A stretch of 64,000 bases of DNA from Eulemur rufifrons (GCF_041146395.1 NC_090999.1:70375001-70439000), one strand, 5' to 3'; shown: positions 1 to 11,521, numbered from the stretch's first letter. Numbers and translations are program-made. The notes: generated from the letters alone by a model not told the origin.

Positions 1-1230
1 GTTCCCATAGAAAATTTGTTTCTAAATATAATATCAAGAAAATTTAATTTCCTTAAAAATAGTGGTGGGTCGATCACTTCTGATAAGACCCTTTATGAAA
101 TGGCTGCTAAATCATAGTCCAAGGTAAAAATCACAAGAATGACATCACTCTTTCAGGGTTTGAGCAATTGATTCCCACATTTTAAGTTCTTAGTTTACTA
201 GTTAATAGGAAAGGGAAAGTGTCAAAAAAATTGCATGTTTATTAACATTGAATCCATCATTTCTGCATTAGGTCATATCAAATCTTACTAAGAAGGTATG
301 TTTTATGGTATGAAAATTAACACTATTATTGTTTACTGTGATGTTCTGAGTATTAGAACAGAGTTCACTTTTATTTTGTCCACACTTGAAACTGTTAATA
401 TGTTGTGGTGCTATCTAGTTTAAAAGTTATTTATTTCCAATGCTCCAAAATTATATATAGCCATATAAAAAATTGCTATCCTATGGTTCCAAGAAATTTT
501 TGTGGATGTAGAAAAAAAATGCAATGGCCTCCATTCTTGCATTGTTTTTCATTTGAACATTCTCAGACTTTAAACCACTACCATTAAATCGAAGGTCATC
601 ATTTTCTTTTATGTCTCCTTATCTGAAAGACCATTACGAACATATCAGCTTAAGAAAGAAACATCTAAAGCCATGTAACATTAGTTTTTTGGTCTCTGTA
701 TAATATCCAGTGGACAGATATCAATATATCATACTCACTGCCATCACCAATAATATGCCTCAGGTGGGGATGATGAACCAGGTGAATCTGCAAAGTGAAA
801 CCCAGGGTGAAGGTTGTAGCCATTAATTTTGTTTTATGATGTTCTATATTTTGGTTCCAGAGGATTAACCTGTAGCAATAAAGGAAGCTTAGAGTTTGTT
901 CTCAGAGCTGGGAAAACACATGCAAAAGAAAAAATATATAAAACAAAACAAAAACTAACAACAAAACCCATGGAGAATCAGAATGTTAATTTAAATTCTA
1001 TAAGGAGAGCTATAAATAAACCACTCCATTCACCAGAGACAATGGGTTGAAAGGAGCTTGTACAAAGGCAGTGCTAAAGAAAAAACTTTAAAATAGTTCT
1101 TTGCTAAGAATTTGGTAAGAGTGCCTAATAAATCTTTGTTAGGAACTACAAACTGCACATGAGAATTCTGCCTTAAGAAACCACTTGGAACCATTGACAA
1201 AGAGCTTTAAAAATTAAAATTTCCAGGCAA
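1..1230. other. Unassigned AT-rich sequence
   Basis: I see no gene, Alu or recognisable L1 here. Short open frames (about 60-73 codons) lack any recognisable domain and are compatible with chance. Old, heavily diverged repeat sequence cannot be excluded by eye. Confidence 0.5.
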
Positions 1231-1233
1231 GAT

Positions 1234-1318
1234 GACTCTGCAGCACAATGGATAGCACACTGGACTTCTAGAGCCTGGAGACATTCAAAATTTCCAAGCA
1301 GTTGATGGAAGAAAATTG
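1234..1318 (+). pseudogene. Decayed tRNA-Arg(TCT) pseudogene with intron
   Basis: The first ~62 bases align without gaps to an intron-containing tRNA-Arg with anticodon TCT. The acceptor 5' strand, the D-arm 'caatggatagc', and the anticodon arm 'ggacttctaga' (TCT at 1267-1269) are plain. They are followed by an intron-like 'gcctggagac' and the 3' exon start 'attcaaa'. By my memory of the human tRNA-Arg-TCT sequence, about 80% of positions agree, and most differences are transitions, many at former CpG sites. The internal A box is damaged. The T-arm and B box are lost: 'ccaagcagttgatgg' stands where 'ccgggttcgagtcc' is expected, with an apparent small insertion. The 3' acceptor strand is gone. 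Keeping the intron means the source was a gene copy or an unspliced precursor, not a mature tRNA. No functional tRNA can form. Confidence 0.75.
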
Positions 1319-4190
1319 CCATTATGTATGCCCATTTTCAAAATAATCATAGCTAGGCTATTTACTATAATTTCTTTCAGTTGTAGAAATTGACACTTCA
1401 TATGACTTTTCAGTAATTCCCTAGACCCAAAGACAATGCTGTATTGATGTCAGTGCTATTTTTTCTCCTTTCAAATAAAATATTTTATTACAATATAAAT
1501 AAATGTAATGGTTGTTAAAAGGTCTTTACCTGTCTTCTCAGAGAGTTTAGCCCCAAAACTGAATGCAATGTACATTAAGTTCCTACACATTATAAGCAGA
1601 GACATTAGACATACCACTGCAAGTTTTAATAAGAGGTACCCCAAATGGTTCAGTAAGTGCCACTTCATCCAGCCTAAATAAGAGAGGCCAGAGGCTCATT
1701 AGTATAGAAGATGATGCTTTGAAAAAGTTTGTAGAAATAGAAAATATTGAGGTAAAGTAAGGTGGATATCAAGAGAATGCCTTGGTGTAATTGGGCAGTG
1801 TTTTTCTCTGGAAGGAGAGATGAGTATTTTCCTGCAACCTCAACCTTTGCTGGGCTGCAGAAATGAGATGCATGACCCTGCTATGACACCTGAGTTGAGC
1901 ACAATGAGAAAGAGCTTAGAAAATCGTCGTGGTTATCTAGAATTTTGAAGAATATAAAGACTGGAACTGGACCTTCTCTTGAACTCTGAGGGGAAGTGAC
2001 TGTGTGGAGCTTTCCATATCACAGGATAAGGAAAGAGGAAAGCAATGGGTTTAAACTTGCACTTCCAGGTTTAGATAGGGCAATGATGTCTGAATTCCAG
2101 TGCCCCACATGTTCTGGGGCATGATGATCATCTTGTAAAGACTCTGCCCAGTATGTCATCAGCTTTCCAGATCTAGGCACTCCAGCAAAAAGAAGGGAGG
2201 GATGGGATAATGCCAGAGGGCAGTTGTTTAGGAGGACATGTAAGAGCTTATTCAAAAATATCACTAACTACAGAAAAGGATGGTGCAATACAGAAGTCTC
2301 TAGAGGAAGGGTCTTAAAAGAACTTACTAAAAAACTTCATGCAAAAGAAAGTGAACATTTGGTCATGTATCCTACAGGACCCACTGAGAGCCAGATTAAA
2401 TCAGTTCCAGGCAAGGAATAGTTAACTCATTATCTCTAATCCACCCTCTCCTTATTCCCTGACCATGAGGAGCCAGAAACAGCAGAACTAACAAGGAGGA
2501 CGAATTATAAGAGCTTAAGGACAGACTATAGCTCCTCTCCCCAACTATCCTAGGAGTTGAGCAGATGGAGATCTGAATTGACTGACAGATTAAAATTTTT
2601 ATTTAGATTGGAAAGAACATTTTAATGATGGGACTGTTCTAACAACCGAAAGATGAAAACTATTCTAATAGCTGAAAAGGATGAGAATGTTCTAACACCC
2701 AAAAAATCACTGGAAGTACATGAGATATTCTTGAGATATTGACAAGAGAAATGGGGGATCTGGGAGAATGAATTGTGAAAACACCATGGGAAAAAAAAGT
2801 AAAACAATTTCCATATTGTTTCATAGTGAGGCCTAGTTATTCTATAAGTCAGATACATAAGTAAAGAAAATAAAGCAGAGCTAGGCTTGTTGGAGAGTGA
2901 TATTCCCAGTCTCAGTTGCTCATCCCTTCCTTTCTCACATCAGTCTGTGGTCATTATAACCTGAGGTGTAAGAAGTATGTATTTAAAGCCACCTGTATAT
3001 GTCAATAGTCCTCTACCCATCCACAGCCTTGCACCAGTCCCTCATAAAGTTTTATTGGTTCAGCAGGAAAAGAGAAAAAGTAAAGATGTGGTGCATTTTA
3101 TTAAAACATTTTTTCAATTTAAATCACTACAATGTATTCTACTTCTTACTTTTAAATGTTAATTATTTTAGAAAATGATTGAATAAGACAGTAGGAGGCA
3201 ACTTTTTGGTTTTTGTAAAGAAAAATTCTTGGAAAAAAATTAAAAGTTGGCATCCCATATCTAATACCACACCATTTTTTATTGTTTCATAAAGTCCACT
3301 TATTCGCCTAAAATCCTCTAGCTAATAGTTTTCTATTCTCATTTTACTGATTTAAGAGAGACGTAATTTTTTTTAGTTTGATATGACAAAACTAAAAAAA
3401 AAAAAGCAAGTGTTGGGCAATGTTATAGATTTCAATAACAGAAGCAGATTATTTCACATTTTCAACAGATAGACCTGAAGTTTAATCTTGCCATGCAGTA
3501 AATTTATGTTCACTCCATTTACCTCTTCTTCTATAAGATTCCCTTATCTTCATCCAACCCTCAGTTGAACTATCTTCTAGTGCCATGTTACAAAATTCTC
3601 TGTAGCACATGTACACCCTACTTTTACATGTAAAGTAATCATTGAATGGAGTGATTACCTGAACACCATATTTAGAATAACTCAGTTCTTGTTCCAGGAA
3701 AAACATTTTGCTTCAAGGAAAAATTCTGATTGAAAATTCTTGTGTCACTCTCCTATAACATTGCATTTTGCCCTCTATTCCCAGACACAAGGACATTTTT
3801 GTTCTTTAAATGCACATAGCTACTCAAGCCATATTGCTGATTATTACAGACAAGACAGAATTATTCAATGTTAAATGAGTCTCTTTCAAGAATAAACATC
3901 AAGTAGCTTCTCCTCTCATTTTTGTTTCCACCAGGACTTTACTTCATATCCCAGTAAATTATGTCAATATACCTTGTTTATGGAGCTGGAAAAAGAGACG
4001 GGAGAATCTAAAAACAATTTTGAATTTAATTGAAATTTGTAAATTCATACTCTAATCAAATCAAGTTGTTCCTTTTGTCCCATGGGTGCATTTTGCAATA
4101 TGCCTTGTTTCTTGTCATTTTCCTAGAGGAGATGCTTCCCTGTTTCTCTCCTTTCCACTATGATTTCCACACTGAATGGTCAATTTAAAA
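1319..4190. other. Unassigned sequence, no gene seen
   Basis: Largely unique-looking AT-rich DNA. The part from about 1650 to 2520 is more balanced in base composition and may be a very old LTR or retrocopy, but I could not match it to a family. Open frames of 60-81 codons at 1471-1668 (-), 2019-2264 (-), 2622-2858 (-) and 3482-3706 (-) show no domain and are treated as chance. Confidence 0.4.
2627..2706. repeat. Three imperfect ~27-base tandem units
   Basis: Three consecutive units start with 'gatg' at 2627, 2652 and 2680. Each carries a core like 'gttctaacaaccgaaa' ('attctaatagctgaaa' and 'gttctaacacccaaaa' in the next two). Lengths are 25, 28 and 27 bases, so this is a small degenerate minisatellite. 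Confidence 0.6.
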
Positions 4191-4206
4191 CTTCTTTTAA
4201 AAAGCT

Positions 4207-4632
4207 ATCTATATTGATGGACATTTAGATTGCTTTCATGTCTTTGCTATTATAAATATAAATGATGTGGTAATTAACATGGGACTGCAAATATCTCTTT
4301 GAGATCCTGATTTAAAATGTTTTGATTATATACCTAGAAGTGGGGTTTCTACACCATATGGTAGTTCTATTTTTAATTTTATCAGGAACTTCCATACTGT
4401 TTTCCAAAGTAGTTTCACCAATTTATATTCCCTTAAACGGTGTGAATATGTTTCCTTTCCTCTACATCTTTGTAAACGCTTGTTATGTTTGTGTTTTTTT
4501 GATAATAGCTTTCCTACCAGATAGAAAGAGACATCTCTTTATGGTTTTGATGTGTATTTACCTAAAGACTAGTGATGTTGAGTACCTTTTTGTATACCTG
4601 TTGGTCATTTGTATGTCTTTTATTTTTAATTG
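4207..4632 (-). mobile_element. L1 fragment (ORF2 3' end), antisense
   Basis: The plus strand reads as the reverse complement of an L1 ORF2 3' end: 'ttgatggacatttagattg', 'catatggtagttctattttt', 'aacttccatactgttttcc'. It is heavily mutated and truncated at both ends. It abuts a second, separate L1 that starts with its own 3' tail at about 4633. Confidence 0.8.
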
Positions 4633-6262
4633 ACCAATAAAAATTATACATATTTATAATATGATGTTTTGAATGATGTATACATTGTGGAGTACATAAA
4701 CTGTGGTAATTAGCATATACATTACCTCACATATGTTTCTGTGGTGAGAACATTTAAAATCTCTTAGCAACTTTCAAGTATACAATATAATGTTATTAAC
4801 TATAATCACAATGTTGTACAAAAGATATTTTGAACTTATTCCTACTGCCTGGTCGAAATTTATATGCTTTGACCAACATCTCCCCCATCCCCCCTGAACC
4901 CAACCCCTCAGTAACCACAATTCTACTATGTTTCTATGAGCTCGACTTTTTTAGATTCCACATATAAGTGAGATCATGCAGTATTTGCCTTTCTGTGCTT
5001 AGCTTATTTCACTTAACATAATGGTCTCCAGGTTCATGCACGTTGTCACAATGACAAGATTTTTTTTTAAGGCTAAATAATATTCCACAGTGTATATAGA
5101 TCACATGTTCTTTATCTATTCATTTGTTGATGAATAGATAGTTAGGTTGACTCCATATCCTGGCTATTGTAAATAAAGCTATAATGAATGTGGAAGTGCA
5201 GATATATCTTCTACATATTGATTTCATTTTCTTTGAATATATAGTCAGTAATGGGGTTGCTGGATCATATGTAAATTTTATTTTTAAATTTTTGAGGAAT
5301 CTCTATACTCTTTTCCATAATGGCTATACCAATTTACAGTTCCATCAACAATGTGCAAGGGTTCTGTTTCCTTGAGATCCTTGCCAACATTATTGTTCTT
5401 GTTTTTAATAGTAGCCATCTTAACAGGTGTGAGGTGACACCTTGTTACAGTTTCAATTTGTATATCCCTGATAATTACTAATGTTGAACATTGAACATTT
5501 TTTATATACCTGTTGGCCATTTATATGTTTTTACAGAAGTGTTTATTTAGGTCCTTTGCCCACTTTTTAGTAAGGTTATTTGTTTTCTTGCTAGATCATA
5601 TGAGTTCCTTATATATTTTGGGTATTAACACCTTATGAGATGTATCATTTGCAAATATTTTCTCCCATTCTGTAGGTTGTCTCTTCACTCCATTGATTGT
5701 TTTCTTTGCTGTGTAGAACCTTTTGAGTTCGATGTAATTCCATTTGTCTATTTTTGCTTTTGTTGCTTGTGCTTTGGGGATAGTATGTCCCCCCCAAATA
5801 TAATATTGCCCAGACCGATGTCATGGAGCTCTCTCTGTTTTCTTCTAGTAGTTTTACAGTTTCAAATCTTATGCTTAAGTCTTTAATTCATTTTGAGTTG
5901 ATTTTTGTGTATGGTATGAAATGTCTACTTTCATTCTTCTGCATGTGGATATACAGTTTCTCCAATAAAACTTGTTAAAGAGACTGTCTTTTCCCCATTG
6001 TGTGTCCTTGGCATCTTTGTCAAAAAACAATTGATTGTAGTAACATGTAATCCATGAATATGTACAATTATTATGTATAAATAAAAAAATTTTAAAAAAA
6101 ATCAATTGATTGTAAATGGGTGAATTTATTTCTGGGCTCTTTTCCATTGGTTTATAGTATTAATTCTTATTGAAGATTTAGTGTACAGCAGCTGTGAAGC
6201 CATCTAGTCCTGAACTTTTCTTTGTTGATGGTTTTTAATTATGGATCATATCACTTTTGTAT
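4633..6262 (-). mobile_element. L1 (L1MA/L1MB-type), antisense
   Basis: The element starts with an L1 3'UTR in reverse ('accaataaaaattatacata', 'ttacctcacatatg') and continues through the reverse complement of the ORF2 C-terminal region. Phrases include 'ccatatcctggctattgtaa' and 'cctttgcccactttttagta'. After about 6160 the match jumps to a more 5' reverse-transcriptase stretch ('agccatctagtcctgaactt'), which implies an internal deletion. A 63-base retro-insertion interrupts it at 6040-6102. The reading frame is destroyed. Confidence 0.85.
6028..6114 (+). mobile_element. Tiny 5'-truncated L1 tail insertion with 12-base duplication
   Basis: The host L1 motif 'caattgattgta' occurs at 6028-6039 and again at 6103-6114. 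The 63 bases between them (6040-6102) look like an L1 3' terminus ('tatgtacaattattatgtat') followed by an A-rich tail. This is a complete, extremely 5'-truncated retroposition event with a target-site duplication. Confidence 0.7.
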
Positions 6263-6271
6263 ATTGACAGA

Positions 6272-7195
6272 TAAATGGATAAAGAAAATGTGGTAGGCCG
6301 GGCGCGGTGGCTCATGCCTGTAATCCTAGCACTCTGGGAGGCCGAGGTGGGCGGATCGTTTGAGCTCAGGAGTTCAAGACCAGCCTGAGTAAGAGCGAGA
6401 CCCCATCTCTACTAAAAATAGAAGGAAATTATATGGACAGCTAAAAATATATATATAGAAAAAATTAGCCGGACATGGTGGTGCATGCCTGTAGTCCCAG
6501 CTACTCGGGAGGCTGAGACAGGAGGATCGCTTGAGCTCAGGAGTTTGAGGTTGCTGTGAGCTAGGCTAACGCCACGGCACTCACTCTAGCCTGGGCAACA
6601 GAGTGAGACTCTGTCTCAAAAAAAAAAAAAAAAAGAAAATGTGGTATATTTGTGTACATATATACCCACACACACAGTGGAATAGTATTCAGCCTTTAAA
6701 AAGAAGGAAATTCTGCTATTTGCTGCAACATGATGAACTTAGAGGACATTATACTAAATGAAAGAAGCCAGACCCCCCAAAAACAAAGAGTATATGATGT
6801 CTTTTATAATAGAAATTTAAAATACTCAGACTCATAGAATCAGAGAGTAGAAGGGTGCTTATCAGGGGCTGAAGGGAAGAGGAATCAGGGAGTTGTTAGT
6901 CAAAGGGTTCATAGTTTCACTTAAGCAAGATCTACTGTACAGCATAATGCATATAGTTAACAATACCATATGTATACCTAAAATCTTAAGAGAGTAGATC
7001 TTATGTTAAATGCCCTTGTTACAAAAAGAGACAGAGGAAACTTTTAGAGGTGACAGTTATGTTTATGGCATTGTTTATGGTGATGTTTTCACTGGTATGT
7101 ACTCATCTTCAAACTCATCAAGATGTATGCATAAAATATGTATAGTTTTGTTGTGTCAATCATACCTCTATAAAACTTAAACAATAAAAATACAA
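6272..7195 (+). mobile_element. L1 3' end (L1M type), split by an Alu
   Basis: Sense-strand L1 ORF2 tail and 3'UTR: 'gataaatggataaagaaaat', then after the Alu 'gtggaatagtattcagcctt' and 'agaagggtgcttatcagggg', ending 'cctctataaaacttaaacaa'. It lies head-on to the preceding antisense L1. A lemur-type Alu inserted at 6296 duplicated 'aaagaaaatgtggta'. Confidence 0.85.
6296..6631 (+). mobile_element. Alu, lemur-type long linker
   Basis: Dimeric Alu starting 'ggccgggcgcggtggctcat', with linker 'ggacagctaaaaatatatat' and A-tail. A 15-base target-site duplication 'aaagaaaatgtggta' sits at 6281-6295 and 6632-6646. The left-arm pol III B box reads 'gttcaagac', so it has lost its CpG and is not the youngest copy here. 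It is nested in an L1 3' end. Confidence 0.95.
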
Positions 7196-7553
7196 ATATT
7201 TCTAAAACTTACCTCCATTCCAGTGTTCACTGAGCTATTTCTATTTAATTCCTCAGCATTTATAGTATGTGCCACACATAGATCTATGCTTGTTTGTAGG
7301 TGATCTCCATAAAAGCAAGGTGGGGTTTTTTTGCTGGTTTTGGTTTTGGTTTTGGACAAAAGATGAGACTCTTTTGGTGTCTATATAAGGCATTTAACAT
7401 AAGACTGAAGGCACAGTGTCAGTCTGTCAGGATTTGGATTATGTCTTTACCAAATGCTAAGGCTATGGCTTTGGTATTGTTATGGAATTCAAAGCAACTT
7501 GAGCATTAGAATAGATCCAAGTGCAAATTAATCAACAACAGTATCAATTGGCT

Positions 7554-7668
7554 GGGAGAAAATAAAGAAGAGATATAAGGAGAAAAGAAAGAAGGAGAAG
7601 AAGGAGGAAGGGTAAAAAAAAAAAAGAGGAGGAGGAGAAGGAAGAGGAGAAGAATAAAAAGAATTGGA
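7554..7668 (+). repeat. Purine-rich (GA/GGA/A) tract
   Basis: About 115 bases almost entirely purine, built from 'gaaggagaag', 'gaggaggaggag' and an A-run. Low complexity. Such tracts can adopt triplex (H-DNA) structure. Confidence 0.9.
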
Positions 7669-8140
7669 TTTCATTTTTTTTTCTCAGCAAGAAAACTGAT
7701 GTCTGCTGATCAGGGCATCTCGTTGTCTCTGCACTTCTGGTATCACTTTCTCTTTTTTGCGAATTATTTACAAGTCCTTTCAAATAGCATATCTCATTCT
7801 AACACTATATAATGTGACTCTCTCTTTTCTGAAACTCGGGTTCAAGTTCTGAAATAAAATTATATAAAGAGAAAACACTTGCTCTCATCTTTTTCTCTTG
7901 TGTGTTTGATTTAAGAAACAGCATACTTCAGGCATGGGTGATATTATTTTGTCTTTTCCATCTATCATCTGCCAGATCAGGTCTCCTAAAAGCATATTCT
8001 TTTGTTTCCAGGATGAGAGAGGAACCCACTGGCCTTAATGAAGTCTTTATCAAACTCCCTTCCAAGTCCCAGGAAACTGCCAAGTATCTGCTGTCAGGAG
8101 CAGATGCTTTTACGGTTACAGTACAAGGTTAAAGTGCAAA

Positions 8141-8188
8141 GTCTAATATTCTCATGGAGGAATAGTCCAATATTCTCATGGAGGAAAT
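8141..8188. repeat. 24-base tandem duplication
   Basis: 8141-8164 and 8165-8188 share the core 'aatattctcatggaggaa', with one internal mismatch (t/c) and two at the end. A recent-looking head-to-tail duplication. Confidence 0.8.
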
Positions 8189-9296
8189 GTGTTTATTTTT
8201 TCCAGAAAATAGAGCAATTCCAGTAAATATGCAATTTCAAAAGTCTTACATGAAAACACCACATAATATTTAGTGCTCTGTATTTGCACAGATTCACCAA
8301 GAAAACAACATTTTGGTGTATTCACATAGTTTTGAATATTCACTATCAAATGCTTCTAAATTCAACAGAGATTTCTACCTCCAACAGGTGATCCTAGTTA
8401 TTACAAGGAAGAACATACACACATACCTACACAACAGCAAATAGGAACAGGATAGTGATTCTATTCCAAAAAAATCTATCTATTTACCACCTCAAAATTT
8501 AAATCTCTTTAGTAATCTGGAGATATAACATTACTTTAAAAAGCTTTAGCATTTAGCTTTCATACAAAACAGAAAAAAGTCATAGGCATTGTAAAAGAAA
8601 AGAAAAAAATTGAAATATTGCAAAAGCCCATTTCCTCACTTTACTCTGAGATGTATGCTTTTAAACTGTGAAAAGGTACTTGATATACGCATAATAATGA
8701 CATGGTTCCCATTATTTTGGGAAAAGGTTACTGTCAAAGCAAAAACATCCTCCAGGATATCTGATGGTTAACTTATTTCTCTGCACAGCAAGCACTAAAG
8801 ATTCTGACATAAATATGAAAAACATTAATTAAACAACACTAAAAATGTCATAAAAACAGATGTTGACTTAGTAACTAAAATTTTATTCTAAAACAAACCA
8901 TACATCAAGAAGAATAATTCAATTCATATAACAACACATTTTTCTACACATGGAGATTTAACCTAACCTTGCAGAACAAGTGAATCCTTACACTCTACAA
9001 GAATTGCCCAGAGATAGCATATGCTATTTATCTCAATGGATTTATTCAAATATATTTTAAAATTCTCCTACCTAATGAAGATATAATGCCAAGTTACTAC
9101 ACAAACAAATAGTACTTACACTTAAAAACAAGCTGTTATATATTAAATATTTTTGTCAGAAAACATGGAATTATATTTGAACAGAAGTTCAAAATCATAA
9201 AGAAACACTTAAATAATACAAAGTGTACATTATCAATTCTTAGTTTATTTTGTTTTTATTGCTGTTTTTCTCCTCTGCATTTTGATGTGAATTCCT

Positions 9297-9312
9297 TCAT
9301 GAATATTCATGA
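9297..9312. promoter_or_regulatory. 16-base perfect palindrome, POU-dimer-like
   Basis: 'tcatgaatattcatga' equals its own reverse complement. Its centre ATGAATATTCAT resembles the palindromic MORE-type site bound by Oct/POU dimers. There is no further evidence of function, and in AT-rich DNA this can occur by chance. Confidence 0.3.
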
Positions 9313-9479
9313 GGATTGCTTCCAAATCTTATTTGCCCACTCAGGTACCTGACAATACAACAGAAGGATCACGCCAGGTCACTTATTAGTGAGGCTCAAA
9401 TGTAACATGGCTTATTCTAATATGTAATAATGATAAATAAAAGCATGTAGCTCTTATGGATATATCAAAATCTGAAATG

Positions 9480-9720
9480 TCTATACTGATTTATCAAATA
9501 TTTATATGTATTGAATTGCAAGGCTAGGTACCGACCATACAAAAATGAATAATGTATTTCTATTTTTATTTTCCATGCCCTCAAGTAAATGAATAGACTG
9601 GTGGCTGTGACTGGCATGTAAATAGATAACCATATTGTTACTATAATATGTTTCAGAGCAAGCATGGAATAGAAGGATTCCACCTGCTTATGAAGAAGAT
9701 AATTGAATTGGGCTTTCATG
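9480..9720 (-). mobile_element. Probable L2 LINE fragment
   Basis: The order 'aaggctaggtaccgaccata', 'catgccctcaagtaaatgaa', 'ggcatgtaaatag' matches the reverse L2 3' end layout (size/cost phrase, 'tgccctcaaggagctta', 'gtaaataa'). Divergence is high. The downstream 'gcaaagaccaaatcatggag' could be a continuation. Confidence 0.4.
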
Positions 9721-10061
9721 AATATGTAGGAGTTCACCAGGCAAAGAACAGAGTTCACAGAAAATAAGAGGTAAAAAAAGCTCTAAAACAAGTTAAAGAG
9801 TTCAAGGGATTGCCAAAAGTTAGGTAGATATGCAAGTGATGAGATGCAAGAAGTGAGGGGGGAGAAGCAGAGGCAAAGACCAAATCATGGAGCCCTGAAA
9901 AGAAAACTGCCCTTTATCCACAGAAGCCTCCAACTGATCACTCAAGGCATCAGATAAGCATTTTAAGATCACCTAATTCAGACTTCACAATGTTAATATT
10001 AATTACAATAAGGAAAGTCAAGGAGAGCAGATTGGTGCTCCTATTAAGATGTTGAAGGTCT

Positions 10062-10746
10062 TGCCATTTGACCCAGCAATCCCATTACTGGGCATATACC
10101 CAAAGGAAAAAAGGTCATTCTGTAACAAAGGCACGTGTACCCAAATGTTTATAGCAGCACAATTCACAATAGCAAAGATGTGGAAACAACCCAAATGCCC
10201 ATCAATACATGATTGGATTAGTAAACTGTGGTATATGTATACCATGGAATATTACTCAGCTATAAGGAATGATGAAGATACGACATCTCTATGGTTCTCC
10301 TGGAGAGAGTTGGAACCCATTATATTAAGTGAAGTATCCCAAGAATGGAAAAACAAGCATCACATGTACTCACCAGAAAATTGGTTTCCCTGATCATCAC
10401 CTAAATACAAATCTGGAAACGACACCAATTGGACATCAGACTGAGGTGGGGGGTGGGGGAGGGGATGGGGGTATGCCTACACAATGAGTGCATTGCGCAC
10501 CGTTTGGGGAGTGGTAACACTTGAAGGTGCTGACTCGGGAAAGGGGGGGTGGGGAAAAAAATATGAAACTATTGTTTTTAACTTGCACTGTTGACTTAAT
10601 AATTTATCATGAATATTTCCCATATTATTTCATATCATTGTACAAGAAATAATGTATACATTATGAGGACATACTGTATCTAACAAGATATACTGTTAGA
10701 CTCTTTGATTCCGTAAAATTAAATTGAAAAAAAAAAAAAAAAAAAA
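10062..10746 (+). mobile_element. Young lemur-type L1, 5'-truncated
   Basis: The insert is flanked by a 16-base target-site duplication 'aagatgttgaaggtct' (10046-10061 and 10745-10760) and ends in a long A-tail. It encodes the last ~110 residues of L1 ORF2 almost intact. The frame runs to a stop near 10393 and contains 'PFDPAIPLLGIYPKE' and 'KQPKCPSIHDWISK', then a lineage-specific tail ending 'SPENWFP'. The 3'UTR has G-runs at 10448-10471 and 10535-10553. Truncation removed EN and RT, so it cannot move itself. Near-intact coding and a clean duplication mark it as one of the younger insertions here. Confidence 0.93.
10448..10471 (+). other. G-quadruplex-prone run in L1 3'UTR
   Basis: G6-T-G5-A-G4-AT-G5. 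Four G-tracts separated by 1-2 bases satisfy the usual quadruplex rule. The homologous run recurs as C-tracts in the inverted L1 at 33976-33998. Confidence 0.75.
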
Positions 10747-10760
10747 GATGTTGAAGGTCT

Positions 10761-11175
10761 AAACTGAGACCATGGCTAATATAGAATAGACAACTCATAG
10801 AAGAAACATCAACCCAAACTAATTCCTACCTTCTCAATGAACCAAGTGTCCCCAAAGTTACAGATGTATGAACCTGAGGAGAATAAAAGAGGGAAAACAA
10901 ACAAACAAACAAACAATTACAACTCCTGCAATTTCAAAGAAAGTATAACCACAATAGTGAATGTGTGAAATGTTTCATTGCCTCTTGGAGTTAGTACGAG
11001 CCCCTAATACAAACTAAAATAAAAAGAATAATGTATGTACTACTACTGACCCTAAAACTAATTTTCTGGAAATGGTCAGTCACTTCCCTCTAGGTGCCTT
11101 TGTTGTTTATTCCACAATTAAAACCAAATTCCTATAATATACACAAGCCAATATTACAGAAAAACAAATTAAAAG
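10761..11175. other. Unassigned sequence with short (CAAA)n
   Basis: Nothing recognised beyond 'caaacaaacaaacaaacaa' near 10898-10916. Confidence 0.5.
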
Positions 11176-11184
11176 AAAATACTA

Positions 11185-11521
11185 GGCCGGGCGCGGTGGC
11201 TCACGCTTGTAATCCTAGCACTCTGGGAGGCCGAGGTGGGCGGATCGTTTGAGCTCAGGAGTTCGAGACCAGCCTGAGCAAGAGCGAGACCCCATCTCTA
11301 CTAAAAATAGAAAGAAATTATATGGACAGCTAAATATATATATAGAAAAAATTAGCCGGGCATGGTGGTGCATGCCTGTAGTCCCAACTACTCAGGAGGC
11401 TGAGACAGGAGGATCGCTTAAGCCCAGGAGTTTGAGGTTGCTGTGAGCTAGGCTGACGCCACGGCACTCACTCTAGCCTGGGCAATAAAGTGAGACTCTA
11501 TCTCAAAAAAAAAAAAAAAAC
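11185..11521 (+). mobile_element. Alu, lemur-type long linker, young
   Basis: Starts 'ggccgggcgcggtggctcac' and keeps the B-box-like 'gttcgagacc'. Linker 'ggacagctaaatatatatat'. The A-tail is followed by 'aaaatacta' (11522-11530), which repeats 11176-11184 as target-site duplication. Confidence 0.95.

Larger units (their letters stand above)
7200..9460. other. Unassigned AT-rich sequence
   Basis: No gene or repeat family is recognised apart from the short items listed separately. An open frame at 7902-8132 (+) has fairly balanced codons but no recognisable domain. I do not call it a gene. Confidence 0.45.

Noticed and set aside
8038..8226. Possible small exon around 7960-8130
   Set aside because: Codon balance looked reasonable, but there is no recognised domain and no convincing acceptor/donor pair; chance is the simpler reading.
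10049..10393. 115-codon plus-strand protein with many Trp/Tyr residues
   Set aside because: It is the C-terminal end of L1 ORF2 inside a 5'-truncated L1 bounded by target-site duplications, not a host gene.
11249..11446. Near-identical 65-codon frames at 11249 (+), 32533 (+) and 59895 (-), as if a gene family
   Set aside because: All three lie at the same place in lemur-type Alus; they are a consequence of Alu sequence.
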